From Acidobacteriota bacterium (lineage in GTDB: Bacteria; Acidobacteriota; Blastocatellia; Pyrinomonadales; Pyrinomonadaceae): a stretch of DNA of 18,188 bases. A program made the position numbers and the translations under genes. Below, in pieces: positions 12,911 through 18,188 of this stretch. The stretch's first letter is position 1. Each line of letters begins with the position of its first letter. Under the pieces are notes generated by a model, which was not told where the DNA came from, did no database searches, and saw only the letters and a list, made by a program, of their open reading frames with translations. The stretch covers positions 1-18,188 of the forward strand of contig SXVE01000439.1 in the NCBI GenBank assembly GCA_005790265.1, given 5' to 3'.

Positions 12911-14368
12911 ATGAGAACTCTCCACAAAGGCGTTGCAGTTTTAGCCGAAACTCTAATAAAAATGGAAAGATGCGGGCTTTATGAAGAAGCCTTAGCAGAG
13001 CTGACGGAGATTTGGGCGGATACTTCCGAAGTTCCTTCGGTGGCAGGAATGACCGCACCGGAAGGCGCGGAAATTTTTCTGCGCTGCGGCAGTCTAATTG
13101 GATTTTGGGGACACAACCGGCAAATCAAAGATTCGCAAATCAAAGCTAAAAATCTTTTAACCGAAGCGCACCGCCGATTTCTTCTGATCGGCGATTCAGA
13201 GAAAATCGCCGAATGCGAAAATTACCTGGCGCTTTCCTACTGGCGAACCGGCGAAATAAACGAAGCCGAAACGTTTATCGAAGAAGCGCTGTCGCACGAT
13301 TTGCCGATTTCGAGCGAAACGCGCATTTATGCGCAATTAACGAAAAGTTTGATTCATCTTTCGCGCGGCAGAAACGAGGAAGTCGTCGAGCATCTGAAAC
13401 GTCTCGAAACGGAATTTCGCGCGTACGGCGATGCGTTTTTGAACGGAAGTTTTTCTACAAATCTCGGAGTTGCGTTAAAAAATCTCGGCAAAACGGAAGA
13501 ATCTCTGCGAATGTTTGAACTGGCGCGGTTTTATCATCAGAAATCGCGCCATAAAATTTATCTCGGAACGGTCGAAAACAATCTGGCGCAGCTTTATCGC
13601 GCGACCAAACAGTTCGCGCGCGCGCACCGGGCGATAGATAACGGCACAAAGATTTTTCGGCAGCTTAAAGACCGCACGCGCGAAGGGTTTTCGTTTGATA
13701 CAAAAGCTTTGATTTACTGCGAAGAAGAAAAGTTTGTGCAGGCTTTAGAAACGGTCGAAAAAGCTGTTGAGATTTTGCGCAAAAGCGAGAATTTTCTTTA
13801 TCGAGCCGAAACGCATTTGACGAAAGCCAAAATTTTGCTTCGTCTCAACGATTTTACGGCAGCGATTTTCGCGCTGTTTGAAGCGGTGAAAATCGCGCGC
13901 GAAAACATCAGCGAAGAAACGGCAAGAAAATTTGTCGGCGAATTTGAAAACGCGCTCACGGAAAAAAATAAAATCGCCGCTGAAAATTCCGTCGTGCCAA
14001 GCGAGCTGAACGCGGAAGAAATCGAGTTGATTGTGCCCGCCGTTATTGCGCAATATGGAGAAATTCAGGCGGTACGCATCAAAAACGCGCATCTCGAAAA
14101 TATCGGTTTGAGTATCAATTCGCTCGCCATCGTCGCTAACGTCGAGGTCAAACGCGGCGATTTGACAGCGGTCTGCGAAAAAGACGGCGACGAGATTTCG
14201 TGCGGATTTTTTGACCGCGAATTCGGCATCGTCTGTCTCGAAATTCCCGGCAGCGAGCCGCTTTTGTATGACGAAGAAAAAATCGAGATTCTCGGCAAAA
14301 TCGTCGGCGTCGGGCGTTTAGCGAATACAACCAACGGCAAAATCGCGATCGAACCGCTGAATTTATAG
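12911..14368 (+). CDS. TPR protein with C-terminal degenerate LexA/CI (S24)-like domain
   Basis: A 485-residue cytoplasmic protein. Residues about 10-355 are tandem TPR helices; clear repeats lie near 100-130, 180-213, 220-253, 260-293 and 300-333 (for example STNLGVALKNLGKTEESLRMFELA). TPR arrays bind peptides or protein partners. Residues about 387-469 resemble the C-terminal dimerisation domain of LexA/CI repressors: NSLAIVANVEVKRGDLTAV, then ISCGFFDREFGIVCLEI, ending EILGKIVGVGR. The catalytic Ser (normally S-M) is not present at KNAHLENIGL and no VKRL-type lysine is seen, so self-cleavage is unlikely. There is no helix-turn-helix in this protein. A matching CI-like helix-turn-helix is encoded two genes upstream. 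Start chosen at the ATG 12911 because a good promoter lies at 12857-12886. No Shine-Dalgarno sequence. The S24 assignment is by eye. Confidence 0.75.
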   Translation: MRTLHKGVAVLAETLIKMERCGLYEEALAELTEIWADTSEVPSVAGMTAPEGAEIFLRCGSLIGFWGHNRQIKDSQIKAKNLLTEAHRRFLLIGDSEKIAECENYLALSYWRTGEINEAETFIEEALSHDLPISSETRIYAQLTKSLIHLSRGRNEEVVEHLKRLETEFRAYGDAFLNGSFSTNLGVALKNLGKTEESLRMFELARFYHQKSRHKIYLGTVENNLAQLYRATKQFARAHRAIDNGTKIFRQLKDRTREGFSFDTKALIYCEEEKFVQALETVEKAVEILRKSENFLYRAETHLTKAKILLRLNDFTAAIFALFEAVKIARENISEETARKFVGEFENALTEKNKIAAENSVVPSELNAEEIELIVPAVIAQYGEIQAVRIKNAHLENIGLSINSLAIVANVEVKRGDLTAVCEKDGDEISCGFFDREFGIVCLEIPGSEPLLYDEEKIEILGKIVGVGRLANTTNGKIAIEPLNL

Positions 14369-14422
14369 CTGAATCTAAAAAAATCCTGCCGCTCAATTAA
14401 AAAACGACTTCCGAATTTTGCG

Positions 14423-15238
14423 TTAATTCCGAAAAGCCGAAATATCCATTCCGAAACGTTCTTTGACGTAATCTTCCTGCGCGGCGTTGACGTTGCGCAA
14501 ATTTGCCAATCGGCGTTCGGATTTTTTGATGTGCGTTTTCGTGCGCTCCGCCATTTGTTTCAAAAGATTTCTGCCTTCGAGCATTTCGGCTTCGACTTTT
14601 TCGCGCAGCACGAAAAGCTCGGAAAGCTCGGCGGTGAGACGTTCTTCGCGCAATTCTTTCAGCCGCGTTTTAATCTGCGAAATCTGCCGAATCGCGCGGA
14701 CGAGTTCGTCGCCGATTGAATCGCCGCGCACCAAATCCGGCGAATCGCGAAAATCTTCGACGAGTTTGTTCAGCAAATTTTGATCGCCGGAAGAATACGC
14801 GTCGTTTAACTTTGTCATCAAATTGTGGCGCTTTTCTTTTTCTTCCTTGTCGAGCGCCAAATCCGGGTGAATAATTTTCGCCAGATTGTGATAAGCCTTT
14901 TTCGCTTCGGCATTCGGCTTCCATTTGAACGAACAATTTTCCGCCGATTCAGCGTTGGCGGCGGATTCTTCGGCGCGTTTGCGCAGTTCTTCGGCGCGTT
15001 TTTTAATTTCCTCGTCGTCCGGCACGAGTTTTACTTCTTCTTCGGCGATTTGCGCTTCGACTTCGTCGAGTTCCGCGTACAAACGCGCGACTTCCATCGT
15101 GTAACGCGCTTCAAATTGATCGAGTTCGGCGCGCAGTTCCGTCATCGTTTCTTCGCTCACGGCAAGTTTGTCTTTGAGGCGATCTAAAACTTTTCGCTTT
15201 TTGTTGAGTTCGATTTCTTCGGGCGCCAGCGTATTCAT
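14423..15238 (-). CDS. Coiled-coil protein with a central J-domain
   Basis: A 271-residue cytoplasmic protein. Residues about 8-98 and 170-250 are strongly charged, heptad-like coiled coil (KKRKVLDRLKDKLAVSEE; LREKVEAEMLEGRNLLKQMAE). Between them, about 108-162, lies a J-domain: AYHNLAKIIHPDLALDKEEK then the helix MTKLNDAYSSGD, with the invariant HPD at 124-126. J-domains stimulate the ATPase of DnaK-type chaperones, so this is probably a specialised Hsp70 recruiter rather than a general DnaJ: it lacks the Gly/Phe and zinc regions. It sits 34 bases after bshB1 on the same strand and is probably cotranscribed with it. The dnaK-dnaJ-hspR locus is about 13 kb away. The ATG has no Shine-Dalgarno sequence. 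The client is unknown. Confidence 0.8.
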   Translation of the reverse strand: MNTLAPEEIELNKKRKVLDRLKDKLAVSEETMTELRAELDQFEARYTMEVARLYAELDEVEAQIAEEEVKLVPDDEEIKKRAEELRKRAEESAANAESAENCSFKWKPNAEAKKAYHNLAKIIHPDLALDKEEKEKRHNLMTKLNDAYSSGDQNLLNKLVEDFRDSPDLVRGDSIGDELVRAIRQISQIKTRLKELREERLTAELSELFVLREKVEAEMLEGRNLLKQMAERTKTHIKKSERRLANLRNVNAAQEDYVKERFGMDISAFRN

Positions 15239-15272
15239 AATTTGCGATTAAACAATCAATCTAAAGATCACT

Positions 15273-16007
15273 TCAAGAATAAAGATTCATCGGACGCGTC
15301 AGAAGCGCAATCGGATCGTCAACATTCAGAGCTTCGCGCACGTAAAACGGTTCGCCGCCGGTCGTGCCGATCAGCGAGCCGAAATAACGCGTGCGATTTT
15401 CCAACTCACTAAGAAAACCTTCGCCGGTCAATCTGGTTTCCGGCTCGTCAGAATCGGGATTGTAAAACTGCGATTTGTGCGCCTTAATCGCGTCCATTTT
15501 TTGTTCGGCAAATTCGGAAACATCAACGATAAACGACGGCGCGAGCAGACGCGAAAAAATGTTGTGCGCGACCATCGGCACATTGATTCTTTCCTGCCCG
15601 AATTCTTCGTCGTAGCGGCGCATCGAAGCGAGCCGCGCCGCTTCGCGAACCAATTGCGCAATGTGATTATGATCCGGATGCGGATCGTCGTATTGATGCG
15701 TCAAAAGCACTTTCGGCTTCAAGCGGCGCAAAACGCGAACGAGTTTCGTGCGCGATTCTTCATCAACGAAAACGTGTCCGTCCGCCAAACCGAGATTTTC
15801 GCGCACGTCGAGTTTGAGAATGCGCGCCGCTTCGACCGCTTCTTCGTGGCGACCTTTCGCCGTTCCGCGCGTTCCCATTTCGCCGCCGGTTACGTCGAGC
15901 GCGCCGGTTTTGTAACCCAGAGATTTCATTTTCAAAAGCGTTCCGCCGACGGTTAATTCCATATCGTCGGGGTGCGCGAAAATTGCCAGAATGTCTATTT
16001 CACTCAT
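15273..16007 (-). CDS. bshB1: BshB1-type deacetylase (LmbE/PIG-L family), bacillithiol biosynthesis
   Basis: A 244-residue zinc-dependent N-deacetylase. The metal-binding motifs are AHPDD at 11-15 and HPDH at 110-113, both intact. The GALDVTGGEMGTRGTAKGRHEEA segment (about 35-57), the following AARIL and ENLGLADGHVF stretch, and the total length fit BshB1 better than the MshB or general LmbE groups. BshB1 removes acetate from GlcNAc-malate, the second step of bacillithiol synthesis, before BshC adds cysteine. The C-terminal GGEPFYVREAL also matches the family's usual end. bshA and bshC are not in the window, so the pathway cannot be confirmed here. It is the first gene of a likely two-gene unit with the J-domain protein and diverges from the metallo-hydrolase gene. 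No Shine-Dalgarno sequence. Confidence 0.88.
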   Translation of the reverse strand: MSEIDILAIFAHPDDMELTVGGTLLKMKSLGYKTGALDVTGGEMGTRGTAKGRHEEAVEAARILKLDVRENLGLADGHVFVDEESRTKLVRVLRRLKPKVLLTHQYDDPHPDHNHIAQLVREAARLASMRRYDEEFGQERINVPMVAHNIFSRLLAPSFIVDVSEFAEQKMDAIKAHKSQFYNPDSDEPETRLTGEGFLSELENRTRYFGSLIGTTGGEPFYVREALNVDDPIALLTRPMNLYS

Positions 16008-16034
16008 ACTGAATTAAATTTACCACAAAAAAAC

Positions 16035-16109
16035 TCAGCGGCGAATCGGCTCGGCAAATCGAAAAGCGCGCGAATAACTCGAAATTACTCGTGCAATTCG
16101 CGCCGCTGA
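16035..16109. repeat. Imperfect inverted repeat between divergent bshB1 and metallo-hydrolase genes
   Basis: TCAGCGGCGAAT (16035-16046) is complementary to ATTCGCGCCGCTGA (16096-16109) apart from a 2-base bulge, with 49 bases between. It fills most of the 118-base divergent intergenic region. It could be an operator pair or simply a remnant repeat; I cannot separate these. Confidence 0.4.
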
Positions 16110-16125
16110 CGGCTAAAATTCAGAA

Positions 16126-16896
16126 ATGAAATTTACTATTTTGGGAGCGGGAACTTCGGTTCCGCACCGGCAGCGAAGCAGTTCGGGATTTTGGCTCGCA
16201 ACGGAAAATCACTCGCTTTTGCTCGATTGTTCGGCGTCGGCGGTTCATCGAATGGCGCAGGAAAATCTCGATTGGGCGAATTTGGACGCGATCTGGATTT
16301 CGCATTTTCACCTCGATCACGTCGGCGGTCTTCCGGCGTTTTTATTCGGCACGAAATACGCGCCGGAAACGCAGACGCGAACGAAACCTCTAAAGATTTT
16401 CGGCGCAAAAGGTTTGCGAAAATTAATCGAAAATTTTGATAAAGCGAACGATTATAATCTTTTGCAGCAGCCTTTTCCGCTCGAAATCGTTGAAATCGAA
16501 TTGCTTGAAAAATTTGCAATCGTGCCGGAAATCGAAGCTGTCGCGATGAATACGCCGCACACGGACGAAAGCTGCGCGCTTCATCTGCGCGAAACGGCAA
16601 CCGGTAAAATCGTCGTTTATTCGGCGGACACTGGATTTACCGAAGATTTGGGCGTTTTCGCGCGAAACGCGGATTTGTTTTTGCTCGAATGTTCATTTGT
16701 GAAAGATAAACCGGTCGCCACGCATCTCGAACTCGCCGAAGCCGCGCATTTGATTCGATACGCGAAACCGAAACGCGCCGTGTTGATTCATCTTTATCCG
16801 GAATGGGACGAGGCAGATTTTCAAAAGGAAATAGCGAGATTTTCGCCGCCGTGCGAAGTTCTGGAAGGAAAAGACGGTTTGCGATTGGAGATTTAG
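16126..16896 (+). CDS. Metallo-beta-lactamase-fold hydrolase, RNase Z-like
   Basis: A 256-residue cytoplasmic MBL-fold enzyme. The N-terminus MKFTILGAGTSVPHRQRSSS and the metal site HFHLDH (H60, H62, D64, H65) are typical of the RNase Z/ElaC-related branch. The further ligands are likely H145 (TPHTDES), D168 (YSADTG), and H222 (IHLYPEWDE), with H200 in THLELAEAA as another candidate. The protein lacks the flexible exosite arm expected of a true tRNA 3'-processing RNase Z, and it is shorter than most, so tRNase activity is uncertain. Related short proteins act on small phosphodiesters or have unknown substrates. It diverges from bshB1; a shared regulator is possible but unproven. No Shine-Dalgarno sequence precedes the ATG at 16126. 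Confidence 0.82.
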   Translation: MKFTILGAGTSVPHRQRSSSGFWLATENHSLLLDCSASAVHRMAQENLDWANLDAIWISHFHLDHVGGLPAFLFGTKYAPETQTRTKPLKIFGAKGLRKLIENFDKANDYNLLQQPFPLEIVEIELLEKFAIVPEIEAVAMNTPHTDESCALHLRETATGKIVVYSADTGFTEDLGVFARNADLFLLECSFVKDKPVATHLELAEAAHLIRYAKPKRAVLIHLYPEWDEADFQKEIARFSPPCEVLEGKDGLRLEI

Positions 16897-16955
16897 AAAG
16901 TAGTTGTGAACGCGCAAATGATACGAAAATCAAAAGTAAGAGACAACAAGAAAAC

Positions 16956-17069
16956 GGAACGCGGATTTTCGCGGAAAAGCGCAGATGAAGACGGATCAAT
17001 CTTTCTACAAAATTAAAAAATTAAAAAATCCGTAAAAATCCGCACTTTTTCCGCGAAAATCCGCGTTCC
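16956..17069. repeat. Long imperfect inverted repeat between convergent genes
   Basis: The outer arms are a perfect 19-bp inverted repeat (16956-16974 against 17051-17069, built on GCGGATTTTCGCGG). Pairing continues imperfectly inward to ACGGAT (16991-16996) against ATCCGT (17028-17033), leaving an A-rich loop of about 31 bases. The element lies between the stop codons of two convergent genes (16896 and 17104). It may serve as a bidirectional terminator or be a copy of a dispersed palindromic repeat. Confidence 0.85.
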
Positions 17070-17103
17070 ATTCTTCGACTTTTGCATTTCCCGCAACTGA
17101 TTT

Positions 17104-17532
17104 CTAACTTTTGACGTTGCGTTTCGCCATCGCCAACAGCTCGTCGGGCATCCATTTTGAAAGATTTTTTTCTTCGGCTTCGGCGATTGATTTGTGCCGG
17201 TTGCGCCATTCTTTTTCCGGCGAATCTTCACGACCGGATTGCTTCGGGTAATTTTCCACCTGCTCCAAACTGATGATGATGCCGTGTGCGATTTCCGCCC
17301 AATTTTCGGTTTGAATGCCGCGCAGAACAATCGGCAAACCGGCTGTCCAATCTTCTTCCGGCACGATATTATCGTATTCGGGAATCGTTAAACTCGCGGT
17401 CGAGGGAAACGGCGAACCGGAAAATTCGCTGACGATTTGCGATTCGACATTTTTGTAATCTCCGTTCGGATTCGACGCCCTGATTTCCAATGCGCGGCGG
17501 AAAATGTCCGCGACTGTTGCTTGATTATTCAT
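17104..17532 (-). CDS. Small protein of unknown function
   Basis: I do not recognise a family. The 142-residue product is probably cytoplasmic: no signal peptide or membrane segment is seen. The N-terminal helix (ATVADIFRRALEIRASNPNGDYKNVESQIVSEF in pieces) is followed by a Pro/Ser turn region (about 38-60), a short hydrophobic stretch (GLPIVLRGIQ), a helix (WAEIAHGIIISLEQVENYP), and a charged C-terminal region ending MPDELLAMAKRNV. Codon use looks like that of its neighbours, so it appears to be a resident gene. The start at 17532 gives the longest plausible form; GAGA lies too close to the ATG to be a normal ribosome binding site. It is convergent with the metallo-hydrolase gene and divergent from hemW. 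Confidence 0.65.
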   Translation of the reverse strand: MNNQATVADIFRRALEIRASNPNGDYKNVESQIVSEFSGSPFPSTASLTIPEYDNIVPEEDWTAGLPIVLRGIQTENWAEIAHGIIISLEQVENYPKQSGREDSPEKEWRNRHKSIAEAEEKNLSKWMPDELLAMAKRNVKS

Positions 17533-17552
17533 TCTCTTTTACCAAAAATCTC

Positions 17553-17583
17553 CGTGTAAATTAACTTTTTTATAAGTTACACG
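17553..17583. promoter_or_regulatory. Operator-like inverted repeat in the divergent hemW intergenic region
   Basis: CGTGTAA (17553-17559) is complementary to TTACACG (17577-17583), with CTT/AAG pairing further in and a 5-base bulge. It is 20 bases upstream of the unknown minus-strand gene, in the place expected for its promoter. TGTAA-TTACA dyads are common repressor sites, but no specific regulator can be named. Confidence 0.35.
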
Positions 17584-17701
17584 CTTTATAAATCCAAAGC
17601 AAAATCGGCGCAAAACAATTTGAACGAATAAATTCTGCGGCTTGCGAATTTAACGGTTTGAGTTTGTTACAATTAATATTACTTAATCGAAATTTTTCAA
17701 T

Positions 17702-18188
17702 ATGTCCGCCGGAATTTATCTGCACATTCCTTTTTGCCGTTCGCGCTGCTCGTACTGCGATTTTGCGACCGATGTTTTTAAGTCGGAAGAAACGGTCGAG
17801 CGCTACGTGTCCGCGCTCGTTAAGGAAATAGAAAATTTCGCCGCCCGCAATTCGACGCGCGATATCGTCGTCGAAACGATTTATTTCGGCGGCGGAACGC
17901 CTTCGCTTTTATCGGCGCGGCAGCTGGAAAAAATTCTCACAGCGATTCGCAAAAGTTTTCCACAGGTGGAAAACCTAGAGACGACGATGGAAATGAATCC
18001 GGCAACCGTCACGCTCGCAACGCTGCAAGATTACAAATCGCTCGGTATTAACCGCGCCAGTTTCGGCGCGCAAACATTTGATGATACTGAACTTAAACGT
18101 CTCGGTCGGCAACACTCGGCGCAGGATGTGCGCGAAACGATTGAGCTTTTGCGCCAAGCTGATTTTCAAAATGTCTCCTTTGATTTAA
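17702..18188 (+). CDS. hemW: HemW-like radical SAM heme chaperone, 5' part
   Basis: The first 162 codons of a radical SAM protein; the window ends before the stop. MSAGIYLHIPFCRSRCSYCDF carries the CxxxCxxC [4Fe-4S] motif (C12, C16, C19) in the exact HemW/HemN context HIPFC-x-x-RC-x-YCDF. GGGTPSLLS (about 63-71) is the SAM-contacting glycine motif, and EMNPATVT then GINRASFGAQTFDD continue the TIM-barrel core. HemW proteins bind heme and insert it into respiratory enzymes; they were long annotated as oxygen-independent coproporphyrinogen III oxidase. The extra cysteine of true HemN enzymes (CxxxCxxCxC) is missing, which favours HemW. The ATG at 17702 lacks a Shine-Dalgarno sequence; a loose promoter match (TTAACG near 17650, TAATAT near 17674) lies upstream. 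Confidence 0.9.
   Translation, partial: MSAGIYLHIPFCRSRCSYCDFATDVFKSEETVERYVSALVKEIENFAARNSTRDIVVETIYFGGGTPSLLSARQLEKILTAIRKSFPQVENLETTMEMNPATVTLATLQDYKSLGINRASFGAQTFDDTELKRLGRQHSAQDVRETIELLRQADFQNVSFDL

Noticed and set aside
12566..12925. 119-residue form of the small exported peptide
   Set aside because: The extra 33 residues would bury the signal peptide and overlap both promoters; the ATG at 12826 has a ribosome binding site and gives a proper signal peptide.
12851..14368. TTG at 12851 as start of the TPR protein
   Set aside because: It would lie upstream of the -35/-10 promoter match at 12857-12886, and the extra residues look like translated promoter DNA.
12911..14368. TPR protein as a classical RRNPP regulator
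   Set aside because: Rap/PlcR-type proteins of this family usually carry a helix-turn-helix or act as phosphatases at the N-terminus; none is present, and the C-terminus is S24-like instead.

Overview
This window looks like ordinary chromosome from a member of the Acidobacteriota, probably the Blastocatellia/Pyrinomonadaceae side. That placement is inferred from gene families only: a very large Oar-like TonB-dependent receptor with an N-terminal carboxypeptidase-regulatory domain, a DUF4388 (PATAN) protein, a bacillithiol-type BshB1 deacetylase, and a dnaK-dnaJ-hspR chaperone cluster. Base composition looks fairly even, near 50% GC by eye, and I saw no tRNA, rRNA, CRISPR array, transposase or phage structural gene. 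Most start codons lack a Shine-Dalgarno sequence.

Layout. 1-2095 is the heat-shock block: the C-terminal tail of DnaK, a clear terminator, DnaJ, and the MerR-family repressor HspR, with an inverted heptamer-repeat element between dnaJ and hspR. 2202-5720 is a single large outer-membrane receptor gene with its own promoter candidate and a strong terminator. 5930-10768 holds a TPR/PATAN protein and a full-length chromosome-condensation SMC protein, separated by a second, larger heptamer-repeat hairpin. 10909-11781 encodes an exported protein of unknown function. A 309-base gene-free stretch with several hairpins follows.

12091-14368 is the most unusual part. It holds three genes: a stand-alone CI-like helix-turn-helix protein; a small exported cysteine-containing peptide with an internal 33-bp duplication, on the opposite strand; and a TPR protein whose C-terminus resembles a degenerate LexA/CI-type (S24) domain. 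The last two are divergently transcribed from overlapping promoter candidates. The arrangement resembles a phage-type repressor split into two genes, with a TPR sensor and a secreted peptide added. This is a hypothesis, not a demonstrated system.

14423-16007 (minus strand) is a likely two-gene unit: BshB1 (bacillithiol biosynthesis) followed by a coiled-coil protein with a J-domain in its middle. Diverging from it is a metallo-beta-lactamase-fold hydrolase (16126-16896). Then come a long imperfect inverted repeat, a small protein of unknown function (minus strand), and the 5' part of hemW (radical SAM heme chaperone), cut off by the window end.
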